DNA of 64,000 nucleotides from Paenibacillus sp. FSL K6-0276 (GCF_037977235.1 NZ_CP150276.1:434001-498000); one strand, 5' to 3'. Shown: positions 26,209 through 35,055, numbered from the stretch's first letter. Made by a program: numbers and translations. The notes: a model not told the origin generated them from the sequence alone.

Positions 26209-26970
26209 CTATGAGTTACGGCGCGGCTTCCAGCGTACAAGCCATTTCTCAAGCAGGGCAATAATAGCAAAGAGTACAAGACTAAGAAGCACGATAATAA
26301 CAATAGCGACAAACATCCGATCTGTACGATAAGCGGATTTCTGGAGAAGCATATAATAGCCAATACCTTTATCTGCGCCAATCCATTCTGCGACCACGGC
26401 TCCCATAACCGCATAGGTGGCGGATATTTTCACACCAGAGAATAGTGCCGGAATAGAAGAGGGCAGCTCTAGCTTGGTGAAGATTTGCCACTTGCTTGCA
26501 CCCGCCATTTTCATATAATTCACCATGACCTGATCACTTTGGGACAAGCCGCCCATAGCAGCGACAGCTACCGGGAAGAAACATACCAGCGTAATCAACA
26601 CGATTTTGGGCAAAAGACCGAAGCCGAACCAGATGATGAGCAGCGGCCCGAGTGCGATGGAGGGAACATTTTGACTCAGAATAATGAGTGGATAAAAAGC
26701 CCGTTTGGCCCAAGGCAAAAGATGCAGCAGTAGAGCGACGATCAGGCCTACAGCCGTACCAATGGGAAAGCCGATTAACGTGAGCCGAAGCGTAGCCATA
26801 GTATGAGCCCAGAGACCTGAGGCATTACTGGTGGATTCACGAGCAATATCAGCAGGACTCGGCAGAATCCAAGGTTCGATAGAAAAAAGAGAAACGGATA
26901 GTTGCCATACGGTTAAAAAGAAGACGACCGCCACAAGGGGCGGCCATATTAGCTTCCAGGTCGATCTCAC
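26209..26970 (-). CDS. thiX: ABC transporter permease of thiamine-precursor uptake (ThiX-like)
   Basis: 253-aa permease with about six helices and the cytoplasmic EAA-type loop AAMGGLSQSDQVMVNYMKMA, then GASKWQIFTKLELPSSIPA. GTG start overlapping the preceding gene's TGA by 4 bp (GTGA), so translation is coupled. Works with the ThiY-like lipoprotein and ThiZ-like ATPase encoded on either side. The substrate assignment rests on the operon and its TPP riboswitch. Confidence 0.85.
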   Translation of the reverse strand: MRSTWKLIWPPLVAVVFFLTVWQLSVSLFSIEPWILPSPADIARESTSNASGLWAHTMATLRLTLIGFPIGTAVGLIVALLLHLLPWAKRAFYPLIILSQNVPSIALGPLLIIWFGFGLLPKIVLITLVCFFPVAVAAMGGLSQSDQVMVNYMKMAGASKWQIFTKLELPSSIPALFSGVKISATYAVMGAVVAEWIGADKGIGYYMLLQKSAYRTDRMFVAIVIIVLLSLVLFAIIALLEKWLVRWKPRRNS

Positions 26971-27260
26971 GGCCGATATTTCTCCGTCAATTTATCCATG
27001 CTGATTCCGTTAGGATTATGAGCGATTTTGATCTGCGAAATCACGCTTGGACTGCCTGCCTCGATCAGTGCTTCCTGCATCTGACGTACAACCTCTAGCA
27101 ACTCGCAAAGCTCACCTTCCATGGTGGTTTCCAGTGGATTTACCTGATGTTTAACGCCGGATTTCTGAATGACCTCAATCGCTTTATCTACGTATGGGAT
27201 GGAGTCCTCGTTGTTTGGAGTCTTTGGAATTACTTGAATGCTGAGTAGTGTGTTTGCCAC
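26967..27260 (-). CDS. thiamine-binding (MTH1187/YkoF-like) protein
   Basis: Small cytoplasmic protein of about 97 aa with the ferredoxin-like MTH1187/YkoF fold. Motifs: TLLSIQVIPK near the N-terminus, AIEVIQKSGVKHQVNPLETT, and MEGELCELLEVVRQMQEAL. I chose GTG 27260 (AGAGG 10 nt upstream); the ATG at 27278 has no ribosome binding site and lies in the repeat boundary. Such proteins bind thiamine or its pyrimidine moiety and are often encoded with ThiXYZ/YkoEDC transporters. Separated from the ThiY-like gene by the tandem repeat array. Confidence 0.8.
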   Translation of the reverse strand: MANTLLSIQVIPKTPNNEDSIPYVDKAIEVIQKSGVKHQVNPLETTMEGELCELLEVVRQMQEALIEAGSPSVISQIKIAHNPNGISMDKLTEKYRP

Positions 27261-27285
27261 GATAATCAATCCTCTCATTTTATAA

Positions 27286-28152
27286 GGTAAGTTCAAAAAG
27301 CCAACTTTGATAACGAAGTAATTCAGGAAGCGGGTTCGACATCGAATCTTGGACGAACTTGGGAAGTCCGGTACTCACGTAGCACATCACTACGCTCCGT
27401 TCCTCCTTCCTCAAGTAGCGTCCAACCTTCTCGGTTCTGAAAGCTGACTTTTTGAACTCTTATTGTATAGGTAAGTTCAAAAAGCCAACTTTGATAACGA
27501 AGTAATTCAGGAAGCAGATTCGACATCGAATCTTGAACGAACTTGGGAAGTCCGGTACTCACGTAGCACATCACTACGCTCCGTTCCTCCTTCCTCAAGT
27601 AGCGTTCAACCTTCTCGGTTCTGAAAGCCGAACTTTTGAACTCTCATTGAATAGGTAAGTTCAAAAAGCCAGCTTTGATAACGAAGTGATTCAGGAAGCG
27701 GATTCGACATCGAATCTTGAACGAACTTGGGAAGTCCGGTACTCACGTAGCACATCACTACGCTCCGTTCCTCCTTCCTCAAGTAGCGTTCAACCTTCTC
27801 GGTTCTGAAAGCCGACCTTTTGAACTCTCATTGAATAGGTAAGTTCAAAAAGCCAACTTTGATAACGAAGTAATTCAGGAAGCGGATACGACATCGAATC
27901 TTGAACGAACTTAGGAAGTCCGGTACTCACGTAGCACATCACTACGCTCCGTTCCTCCTTCCTCAAGTAGCGTTCAACCTTCTCGGTTCTGAAAGCCGAC
28001 CTTTTGAACTCTCATTGAATAGGTAAGTTCAAAAAGCCAACTTTGATAACGAAGTAGTTCAGGAAGCAGATTCGACATCGAATCTTGGACGAACTTGGGA
28101 AGTCCGGTACTCACGTAGCACATCACTACGCTCCGTTCCTCCTTCCTCAAGT
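27286..28152. repeat. tandem array, 4.7 copies of a 184-bp structured unit
   Basis: Units start at 27286, 27470, 27654, 27838 and 28022 (period exactly 184 bp); the fifth stops after 131 bp, three bases before the ThiY-like stop codon. Each full unit has imperfect inverted ends (AGTTCAAAAAGCCAACTTT against the opposite end, 3 mismatches), a perfect GATTCGACATCGAATC palindrome in most units, and a long stem TTGAACG-ACTTGGGAAG/CTTCCTCAAGT-CGTTCAA around a CGTAG/CTACG hairpin. Unit 1 has TTGGACG paired with CGTCCAA, a compensatory change. Open frames inside the array are repeat-derived and not genes. A solo copy is at 43141-43324. Confidence 0.92.
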
Positions 28153-28154
28153 GT

Positions 28155-29207
28155 TTACTCCGCCGCCGGTAAAAAATCATTAGTGAATGCACTTGCAGCA
28201 TCCAGCGGTTTATCCAGCAGCTTCAGACCATACATCCAGTCACCGTAATTCTGCCAGACTTCGGTTTTTTGCTCACCCCAGCGGGCAGCGTCATCCTTGT
28301 ATTTCGGGCTAAGCCATTTCTGGCTAGCTAAGACAAGCTCGGCATCCAGTTCAGGAACAGCCTTGGATAACGTGGCGGCAGCCTCTTCTGGATGATCAAT
28401 CGCATATTGATAACCTTTCGATGTGGCTTTCAGGAAAGCCTTCACCAAATCTGGATTCTCAGAAATTTGCTTCTCACTCGTTGTCAGCACAGGGGTGTAA
28501 TAATCGAGCTGAGGCGCATAATCCTTCAAGTACAGCATATCCAGCGGCTCACCACGCAGTTCGGCTTCAATACCAGTCCAAGCGTAGAAGATCCAAGCGA
28601 AATCAATGTCTCGTTTTACGGCTGTGAAATAATCTGCTTCCCCAATGCTGACGAGCTTAACCTTCTTCACGTCGCCACCTTCAGGGTCCATGATCGCTTT
28701 CATGGCTGCTTCTTCAGCGGGAGAGCCCCAACCGCCGTAGGTTTTACCTTCAAAATCTTTTGGCGATTTAATATTGCGGTCCACTGGAGCGGCGAATCCC
28801 GACGTATTATGCTGAATAATGGCTGCAATCGAGACAAGGGGGACGCCTTGCAGTCGAGCTAGAGTCAATCCTTCTTGAGCGCTGATCCCAAAAGCAGCTT
28901 CCCCAGAGGTAACCATGGTATCGGAACCTGCGGCGCCGGGTTGAACGATTTCTACATCCAAACCTTCTTCAGCGTAATAACCAAGATCCTTGGCTACGTA
29001 TAGACCGGTATGATTCGTGTTCGGTGTCCAGTCCAGTGCAACCTTAACTTTGGTAAGATCTTTTGGAGCATTTGATCCGGTCGCTGCATTGGATTCCGCA
29101 GCATTTCCTTTGTTTCCAGCTGTATTCCCATTGTTGCTGCCGCATCCGGCAATCGCAAGAATGAGCATACAGGTGAGGCTCAGCATGAGTGCTTTCTTGA
29201 CTTGCAT
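28155..29207 (-). CDS. thiY: ThiY-like pyrimidine-binding lipoprotein
   Basis: 350-aa ABC substrate-binding lipoprotein of the NMT1/THI5-like family. Signal peptide with lipobox AIAGC (Cys about residue 22), low-complexity linker, then KVALDWTPNTNHTGLYVAKD and EEGLDVEIVQPGAAGSD. These are the signature of FAMP/HMP-binding ThiY proteins, which deliver a thiamine pyrimidine precursor to the permease. First gene after a TPP riboswitch; ATG 9 nt after AGGAGAG. The stop codon is almost contiguous with the truncated fifth unit of the repeat array, but the C-terminus looks complete. Confidence 0.9.
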   Translation of the reverse strand: MQVKKALMLSLTCMLILAIAGCGSNNGNTAGNKGNAAESNAATGSNAPKDLTKVKVALDWTPNTNHTGLYVAKDLGYYAEEGLDVEIVQPGAAGSDTMVTSGEAAFGISAQEGLTLARLQGVPLVSIAAIIQHNTSGFAAPVDRNIKSPKDFEGKTYGGWGSPAEEAAMKAIMDPEGGDVKKVKLVSIGEADYFTAVKRDIDFAWIFYAWTGIEAELRGEPLDMLYLKDYAPQLDYYTPVLTTSEKQISENPDLVKAFLKATSKGYQYAIDHPEEAAATLSKAVPELDAELVLASQKWLSPKYKDDAARWGEQKTEVWQNYGDWMYGLKLLDKPLDAASAFTNDFLPAAE

Positions 29208-29304
29208 GTCTTCTTCTCTCCTTTAAGGTTGCCAGATCCCGTCATCCAACATGAACCATAAAGTGTAGTATGTACATTTCTTCTACATCTTTTGTGATCT
29301 ACAC

Positions 29305-29334
29305 AAAAAAAGCGCCCCGAGTGATCGGGACGCT
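29305..29334 (-). terminator. intrinsic terminator of the TPP riboswitch
   Basis: On the minus strand, stem AGCGTCCCGA/TCGGGGCGCT with loop TCAC is followed by seven T residues, located between the aptamer and the ThiY-like start. It is the probable off-state of the riboswitch. Confidence 0.85.
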
Positions 29335-29371
29335 GGCTTGGCGCAAGGTTAGTAAAGGTCACAGGGACCAA

Positions 29372-29473
29372 AACCAATTGGCGATTCCTACGCTGGCATT
29401 ATCCAGATCAGGTATAAGGGTCAGTATCTTGTGGGATACAATCTCAGCCGGCCAATTCCAGCACCCCTGGTTC
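29372..29473 (-). promoter_or_regulatory. TPP riboswitch aptamer (THI element)
   Basis: The minus strand shows the conserved TPP core in order: AGGGGTGC, GGCTGAGAT, GACCCTTATACCTGATCTGG, ATAATGCCAGCGTAGGAA. An intrinsic terminator follows about 38 nt downstream, so control is by premature termination when thiamine pyrophosphate is bound. It regulates the thiamine-precursor transporter operon and independently supports its function. Confidence 0.95.
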
Positions 29474-29501
29474 TATGAAGTTAACGGGTATTTCCACGTG
29501 C

Positions 29502-29570
29502 AATATAAGTAAGTATAAGTTTTCATCTATACTTTATGTCTTATATTTCTCGCATACGGTGTATTATAGA
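29502..29570. repeat. dispersed repeat, first-hairpin copy
   Basis: Contains AATATAAGTAAGTATAAG and the opposing TATACTTTATGTCTTATATT then TCTCGCAT, after which similarity stops. It sits just upstream of the TPP riboswitch. Confidence 0.65.
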
Positions 29571-29634
29571 CGGCTGTTCTCGGAATGTCTAGTAGCATGC
29601 TCCTAAATTTTTCAAGTCTATGGATCCCTTTTCA

Positions 29635-30984
29635 TTAGTCTAGATCTTTATATTTCTTGCGGTGGCGCCTCTTGAGCTCACTAATCAGCGCATTTAGCGT
29701 GAGGACTACACTTACTAGAATACCTGTCACGGTTACAAAGAGGGCGAGGAATTCAAAAGAAGAATATTCGATCATTTTACTCCATTCAATCTTTCCCTTT
29801 AGATCATCAATGACCTGATTCATGCCGTAAATCCCGCTGACCACCGTAAATACAGTGAGAATCATCAACAGATTATCACGACGCTTCGACTGAAATTTAT
29901 CCTGATATTGAAACAGGTCGGTCAAGGTTACTTTTACTTCGCCGAAAAGGGCATCATTACCGTAAACTTTGCGAAGCTGAAGAAAAATCTCCCGCCCCTG
30001 CGACTGTGAAACCAGCTCCAAGAAATAAAACTTCGCTGAAAATTTATTAATCGAAAAGATTAGATTGTCTATTTCATCATAATCGTGATTAATACGGAGT
30101 CGGGAGTGCATATTCGCGAGCTTTAGCAGAACGATTTTATGGAAAATACTTAATAGAAGTCCGTAATAATATTCCCCGTACATTTGGTTGGCAAGCCTAA
30201 CGGCGATCTTCGGTTCAGCTCGGGTCAGGCAGCAAAAGGTCTGCTCATTCATCAAATAATAAGTGTCCGGACCCCAGCGATTATAAGTATGCTCTTTACA
30301 GTAGTGCTCAATATATTCGGGATCGCTGGCACTAATAGTAGGCTCTCCGTTCAGATCCATTCCATCTAGCTGAGAAGCACGATAGCGGAGTTCTACAGTA
30401 ATTTCTTCTGTATTCTCCTCATTCTGAAAGCCGTAAAAGGCTTGAACCTGCATTCTTTCATCTACGAAAAAGGGTAGTGTCTCGAAATAAGCCCCATTGA
30501 TATCCGAATGATCTAGAAAAGGCTCCAGTCCATCCACCAGATTTCGGAAGACGAAATCCTCCACCATCTCAAAGGTTTGTTCCCCGCAATGGATATAGGT
30601 ATAGTCGTCAGGTATGAAGGTGTTCTCCAGTTTTCGAAAGCGGTCTGCGAATTCAAGTGCAGTACTATAGGGGATCGACTCCCCCTCAAGCTGGACCCAT
30701 ATGGTCACGAAGCCAAGTTGAAAAGGACATATGAATAAATCTGTCGAGAGAACCTTGAAATCTACGGATTGCTGCGGCATCTCCAGCATACAGTCTAGAT
30801 TATTTACTCTAGAAAAACGACGGAAAGAATCCACATCCCTCTGACGTGGAAAGAGGACATGTGCGGCAAATGGCAGATAGGTGCGCTCCATTCTTTCATG
30901 GGAGACACAGTAACCATCTCCATAATAGGCAGCTTCCAGCGCTTTATTATCCAGAAAAAAACGTGTGAATCCATCATCCTGCAA
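29635..30984 (-). CDS. divergent CorA-like membrane protein
   Basis: 449-aa protein. About 380 N-terminal residues are soluble and lack an obvious known domain; the C-terminus has two helices with the metal-ion-transporter pattern SGIYGMNQ between or after the first (about 378-397) and a second helix at about 415-437, then a basic tail (KRRHRKKYKD). The GMN tripeptide placed at the end of TM1 is the selectivity signature of CorA/Mrs2 magnesium channels, so ion transport is plausible. The N-terminal domain is unlike standard CorA. The start is uncertain: the frame opens with TTG 30984 and has no clear Shine-Dalgarno. Confidence 0.6.
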   Translation of the reverse strand: MQDDGFTRFFLDNKALEAAYYGDGYCVSHERMERTYLPFAAHVLFPRQRDVDSFRRFSRVNNLDCMLEMPQQSVDFKVLSTDLFICPFQLGFVTIWVQLEGESIPYSTALEFADRFRKLENTFIPDDYTYIHCGEQTFEMVEDFVFRNLVDGLEPFLDHSDINGAYFETLPFFVDERMQVQAFYGFQNEENTEEITVELRYRASQLDGMDLNGEPTISASDPEYIEHYCKEHTYNRWGPDTYYLMNEQTFCCLTRAEPKIAVRLANQMYGEYYYGLLLSIFHKIVLLKLANMHSRLRINHDYDEIDNLIFSINKFSAKFYFLELVSQSQGREIFLQLRKVYGNDALFGEVKVTLTDLFQYQDKFQSKRRDNLLMILTVFTVVSGIYGMNQVIDDLKGKIEWSKMIEYSSFEFLALFVTVTGILVSVVLTLNALISELKRRHRKKYKDLD

Positions 30985-31035
30985 TTGCTGGATGAGCAGA
31001 TCACATTACCCTAAAAGGATTAAGTTGATACAAGT

Positions 31036-32241
31036 CTAAACACGAGAACTTTTTGCTTTCACCGTTTGGCTCGATTGGAATCTCCATGCGGCAATGCTCA
31101 GCAAGAACAAGAAGGCGGCAAAAGCGGCAAGTAACCCTGCGGTCTGTGCCACCTTTAGATGGTCCATAGACCAGCCCATGAATAGGGGTAGCAGAGCTCC
31201 ACCGACACCTCCAGCAGCGATCATTATGCTGGGTGTCGACTCTTCGGCTCCTGGCAGCATCTTGCTGGAGAAGACTAGAGCAATGGAGAAAATACCGGAC
31301 ATAAATAGCCCCAGCAGCAGAATGACAATGAACGCAGCCATTCGATTTTCTGTGAACGGAAAAAGAGCCAGCAGTAACAAGGTCAGTAAACAGCTACTCA
31401 AAATATACATGCGATAAGAAATTTTCTCTGCGATCACTCCAGCAAACAGTCTTCCTGTAGACATAGCTAGCCAAAAGAAAGTGACTGTCAGCGCCGCTGC
31501 AGATTCCGTCATCCCTAGCTTGGCGATAAAGATGGCGGGCATAAAGTTGACCAGACTCATCTCCGTGCCTACATAAAGAAAGAAGAAAAGTATGAAGATG
31601 CCAAGCAGAATCCATTGCTTCCCTTTATACGGAAGTCGTGTGCTGGATCGCGAAGAAGCTGAGACTTTACGAGGAGCTCGCTCATCCAGTATGCGCTGCA
31701 GATTCCCGAAATGACCTCTTCCCCAGAGGATGAGAGAAATGAATGAGAAGGCAGCAACAATTAGAAATGCCAACCTCCATGCTCCGTTAGCAATGAGCGG
31801 ACTGGCGATTAGCGGCATCACGAGTGCTCCTATCCCAAATAGGACTTCAAGTCGGCTCATCGCAATCGCGGTTCCTTCTGTCACAGCTCCGATAATGATG
31901 GTGCCGATGACGGCTTCGATCATGCCGAAACCAAAGCCAGCCGCAACAGCGATGACATACATCCACCCCCAAGGTGGTAGAAAAGCATACGCAATTTCAG
32001 CAGTCAGGAGAAGAGCGGTGGCGATAATGATGCCTCCTCGTTTGCCAAAACGGCGATTGAGTAGGGGAGAGACAAGCACACCAGCCAGAAAACCAGCGAA
32101 TTGACTAAAGATTAATTGCCCGCCGGCACTGTAATTTTGGTCATAATGCTGTAGCAGAACGGGAAGAATAGATCCCAGCACTACATGAGCAAGTCCAATG
32201 ACAAAGTAGGAAAGACAGCCGATCCAAATCAGTTTTTTCAC
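31036..32241 (-). CDS. MFS transporter
   Basis: 401-aa permease with 12 hydrophobic segments. The start is GTG with AAGGAG 8 nt upstream. The loop LLNRRFGKRGG between helices 2 and 3 corresponds to the MFS signature, and a basic mid-loop (RAPRKVSASSRSS) separates the two six-helix halves. The N-terminus (LSYFVIGLAHVVLGSILPVLL) resembles FucP/YfkF-like sugar or drug transporters. No regulator or pathway genes are adjacent; substrate unknown. Confidence 0.85.
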   Translation of the reverse strand: MKKLIWIGCLSYFVIGLAHVVLGSILPVLLQHYDQNYSAGGQLIFSQFAGFLAGVLVSPLLNRRFGKRGGIIIATALLLTAEIAYAFLPPWGWMYVIAVAAGFGFGMIEAVIGTIIIGAVTEGTAIAMSRLEVLFGIGALVMPLIASPLIANGAWRLAFLIVAAFSFISLILWGRGHFGNLQRILDERAPRKVSASSRSSTRLPYKGKQWILLGIFILFFFLYVGTEMSLVNFMPAIFIAKLGMTESAAALTVTFFWLAMSTGRLFAGVIAEKISYRMYILSSCLLTLLLLALFPFTENRMAAFIVILLLGLFMSGIFSIALVFSSKMLPGAEESTPSIMIAAGGVGGALLPLFMGWSMDHLKVAQTAGLLAAFAAFLFLLSIAAWRFQSSQTVKAKSSRV

Positions 32242-32354
32242 GAAATAGGCTCCTTATCTAGAATTATAACAAGCACCATAGTTATGATAAGTCCAAACAG
32301 TGAGCTTGGGTATATAAACTTTTGTTTATATGCATGAAGGGAGAGATTTACGTA

Positions 32355-32774
32355 ATGGATAACAAACAACTAGAGCAACTCATTATTAAGGCACTGGATG
32401 CTAACAAGTTCGGTTCCTTTGGTACGATCGAAGAAGGAAATAAGCCCAAAGTTCGTTATATGGCCATTTTCCATGAAGAATTGAAGATTTTTTTGGCTAC
32501 GAATCGCAAGACGCATAAAGTGGAGGAGTTATCTGATAATCCAAATGCATTTTTGCTGCTTGGATATGAGTCAGGCGGAAGCAAAGATGTGCTGGAGATT
32601 GAAGCAACCGTTGCCGTTTCTAAGGATGAAGGACTGCGCACCAAGGTGTGGAATAAAGAGCTAGAGCCATGGTTTACAGGACCAGGCGACCCTAATTATG
32701 TGATTCTGGAGCTTACTCCAACACGTATCGAGTACATCGGTAGTAATAAAGAGCATGGCGTTTGGACCCCCTAA
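32355..32774 (+). CDS. pyridoxamine 5'-phosphate oxidase-family (FMN-binding split barrel) protein
   Basis: 139-aa small flavin- or F420-type split-barrel protein, similar to general stress protein 26. Typical strand pattern: KFGSFGTIEEGNKPKVRYMA, LKIFLATNRKTHKVEEL, NAFLLLGYE, VWNKELEPWF. ATG 32355 follows AAGGGAGAG. Length is too short for a true PdxH, and the terminal substrate-binding segment is absent, so vitamin B6 synthesis is unlikely. A stress-related FMN-binding role is inferred. Confidence 0.8.
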   Translation: MDNKQLEQLIIKALDANKFGSFGTIEEGNKPKVRYMAIFHEELKIFLATNRKTHKVEELSDNPNAFLLLGYESGGSKDVLEIEATVAVSKDEGLRTKVWNKELEPWFTGPGDPNYVILELTPTRIEYIGSNKEHGVWTP

Positions 32775-32797
32775 GCCAATTTCAAATGATTCTTATA

Positions 32798-32834
32798 GCC
32801 TTCCTATCCTACTGAGGATTAGGAGGGCTTTTTT
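32798..32834 (+). terminator. rho-independent terminator
   Basis: Stem AGCCTTCCTATCC/GGATTAGGAGGGCT with six T residues after the split-barrel gene. Confidence 0.8.
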
Positions 32835-32920
32835 AAAAGATAAGTCCCTGAGTGTCCTGTTAAAACATGTTATAATGACTTCAACTTTTTAGGTAATCAT
32901 TCAGGGAGGATTTGAAATAC

Positions 32921-33595
32921 ATGACCGTTACTCTGTTATATATTGAAGATGATCGTGAAATCGGCAGCGTCGTGTCTGCGGATTTAAGTGAGCGGGGGTA
33001 TAGTGTACGCTGGCTGCGGAGCGGGGAGGGAGCGTCTGAGGAAGCTGCGCCTTGTCAATTGGCTATTCTGGATGTAATGCTTCCGGGCCTGGATGGGTTT
33101 ACTGTCGGACAAAGATTGAAGAAGGCGTACCCTAATCTGCCGATCTTGATGCTCTCAGCACGAACCTCGATCGATGATAAACTGCAGGGACTGGAGTTCG
33201 CGGATGATTATTTGACGAAGCCTTTTCATCCTGATGAATTGGCAGCCAGAATTGAAGTGCTGCTCAGACGGAATGGAGCAGTTGTTCAGGATTCGCTCAC
33301 GCTTAAGCACCTTATCGTATATGAAGGGGATAACCGGATTATAAATGCTCAGACTCAGGAAGAAGTCATGCTTACGGGTAAGCAATTTCAGATTTTTTCT
33401 TATTTGCTGCGTCATCTCGGCCAGATAATGACGAAGGAGCAGATCTATGAAGCCGTCTGGGGAGAAACCTATCTCGAAGGGGATAAAACTTTGATGGTAC
33501 ATATCCGTTATTTGCGTGAAAAGCTGGAGATTGATCCAGGTAATCCGGAAATTATCGAAACTGTCCGTGGGATCGGATACCGGGTAAGAGCATGA
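32921..33595 (+). CDS. OmpR-family response regulator
   Basis: 224-aa regulator with receiver pocket E9/D10/D11, phospho-acceptor Asp51 in LAILDVMLPGLDGF and Lys in DDYLTKPFHPDEL, and the winged-helix domain at about 125-224 (VMLTGKQFQIFSYLLRHLG, VHIRYLREKLE). The ATG start follows GGGAGG by 11 nt; an in-frame TTG at 32912 is too close. It overlaps the kinase by 4 bp (ATGA). It probably binds the 11-bp-spaced TTAAAC repeats ahead of the ABC genes. Confidence 0.9.
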   Translation: MTVTLLYIEDDREIGSVVSADLSERGYSVRWLRSGEGASEEAAPCQLAILDVMLPGLDGFTVGQRLKKAYPNLPILMLSARTSIDDKLQGLEFADDYLTKPFHPDELAARIEVLLRRNGAVVQDSLTLKHLIVYEGDNRIINAQTQEEVMLTGKQFQIFSYLLRHLGQIMTKEQIYEAVWGETYLEGDKTLMVHIRYLREKLEIDPGNPEIIETVRGIGYRVRA

Positions 33596-35019
33596 GAGGA
33601 TTAGACCGCATTCGCAAGCAGCGCAGCTCCTCATTGTTATCGGGGTATTTGCTTATTATCGTTTCTGCACTGCTATTTATTCCTGTGGTTCTTCCGTTGT
33701 CCTTTGCTGTCTACAATATGGTTAACGAAGCGACTAAAGGTGCTCCACCTGTAGACACATCCTTATATTCGAATATTGCTGCGCTGGAGAATATGTGGCA
33801 TAAAGAGGCACTTCACTTAGAAAATGCTTCTACGGAAGCTATAAATGAACGGCTACATGAACTGAGTCGGAAATACACTGAGACCACTATGTTTTGGGTA
33901 GATGGGCAGGGAATGACCCAGTTGATTCTTACACCTGATGAAGGTGATCCGGATAAGATTTATAGCGGAGTTCCTGATCAGTGGACTGCGGCTGAGGCTA
34001 TTTATTTTATGAAAGAAAGTACGAAGCTAGATCCTTTAGCCATCGTTGCCTTCATGGGGGACAAAGTGGAAGCAGGTAAAGGGTTTATGGTGATGCAAAT
34101 TCCAAGAAAGCTGCTAAACAAAGGGGCTTATGGGGGAGTCGGGGCTTGGGCTTGGTATTACTTTGTGCTCTTTGCTCTTTTTGGAGGGTTCGCTCTGGTT
34201 TCTTTGCTATTCTTTAGAAAAATACGTAAACGGCTACTACAGCTACAAACCGCGATGACGATTACGGGACCAGATCGAATGCCTAAATCTATAGCGACAG
34301 GCAAACCAGATGAGATCGGCCGACTGGAGGAAGCTTTTAACACGATGGTGGCGAAGCTTGACGCAAGTCGAAAGAGGGAACTGGAAGAGGAGGAACTACG
34401 CAAACGTCTAGTATCCAACCTATCTCATGATTTGCGTACACCGCTAACAGTTATCCGCAGCCACATCCATGTAATGACTAAGGAGAACTTAACCCCACAA
34501 GGGCAACAGTCCTTACAGCTCATGGATAAGCGTATCGCGGATCTTAGCGTCTTGATCGAGAATCTTTTATCCTACAATCTTCTCAACAGCGGACGGATCA
34601 CCTTGAAGCGGGAGCGTAAGGATGTCTTGCGCTTGTTGCGGGAAAGTGCCGCTGCTTGGTACCCCGTATGGGAAAAAGAGAACTTCGAGATCGATATTGA
34701 TCTGGAGGCTGAACCGCTATTCTGGATGGTGGACGAGGTGTGGTTTCGCCGTATTCTTGACAATCTGTTTCAGAATATAGTTCGTCATGCTAGCAGTGGT
34801 CTTTATGTAGGGATTTCTACCGAGTCCCGCAATGGGCAACGTGTCATTATGATTACGGATCATGGTAGAGGCATCCAGAGTCCATCCGATTACAAAGGAG
34901 TAGGATTAGGGCTGTCTATTGTGGATCTATTGATGAAGCATATGGAGCTAGAGTGGGATATGGAGAGTACAGGAGTAGGCACCTCCGTTGTAATTTTTAT
35001 TCCGCATGATGAAATTTAA
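33592..35019 (+). CDS. sensor histidine kinase (HAMP-containing)
   Basis: 475-aa kinase: TM1 about 16-40, a roughly 140-residue extracytoplasmic domain (45-185), TM2 about 186-208, a HAMP segment about 210-262 (KPDEIGRLEEAFNTMVAKL), DHp His279 in VSNLSHDLRTPLTVIRSH, and an ATPase domain with FQNIVRHAS, DHGRGI and GVGLGLSIVDLLM. Co-transcribed with the regulator and three ABC genes of the LanFEG/BcrAB type, so it probably senses an antimicrobial peptide or cell-envelope damage. Confidence 0.9.
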   Translation: MRGLDRIRKQRSSSLLSGYLLIIVSALLFIPVVLPLSFAVYNMVNEATKGAPPVDTSLYSNIAALENMWHKEALHLENASTEAINERLHELSRKYTETTMFWVDGQGMTQLILTPDEGDPDKIYSGVPDQWTAAEAIYFMKESTKLDPLAIVAFMGDKVEAGKGFMVMQIPRKLLNKGAYGGVGAWAWYYFVLFALFGGFALVSLLFFRKIRKRLLQLQTAMTITGPDRMPKSIATGKPDEIGRLEEAFNTMVAKLDASRKRELEEEELRKRLVSNLSHDLRTPLTVIRSHIHVMTKENLTPQGQQSLQLMDKRIADLSVLIENLLSYNLLNSGRITLKRERKDVLRLLRESAAAWYPVWEKENFEIDIDLEAEPLFWMVDEVWFRRILDNLFQNIVRHASSGLYVGISTESRNGQRVIMITDHGRGIQSPSDYKGVGLGLSIVDLLMKHMELEWDMESTGVGTSVVIFIPHDEI

Positions 35020-35055
35020 ACAAAACTTAAACTTCGTGCCGCCTTGTTCTTAACC
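35016..35055 (+). promoter_or_regulatory. candidate response-regulator box (direct repeats)
   Basis: TTAAAC at 35016-35021 and 35027-35032 (11-bp period) and TTAACC at 35050-35055, two further turns on, lie between the kinase stop and the ABC ATPase start. Same-face spacing fits an OmpR-family dimer, suggesting a second, induced promoter for the transporter genes. Confidence 0.4.

Noticed and set aside
25338..26414. 358-aa version of the ThiZ-like ATPase
   Set aside because: The extra 74 residues lie inside the permease gene in another frame; a proper ribosome binding site precedes the ATG at 26192.
27286..28152. CRISPR-like array
   Set aside because: Units are contiguous 184-bp repeats without unique spacers, and no cas genes are present.
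27323..28201. Minus-strand ORFs of 75-91 codons in the repeat array
   Set aside because: The frames arise from the repeat unit itself, have no good ribosome binding site and recur in the solo copy with different ends.
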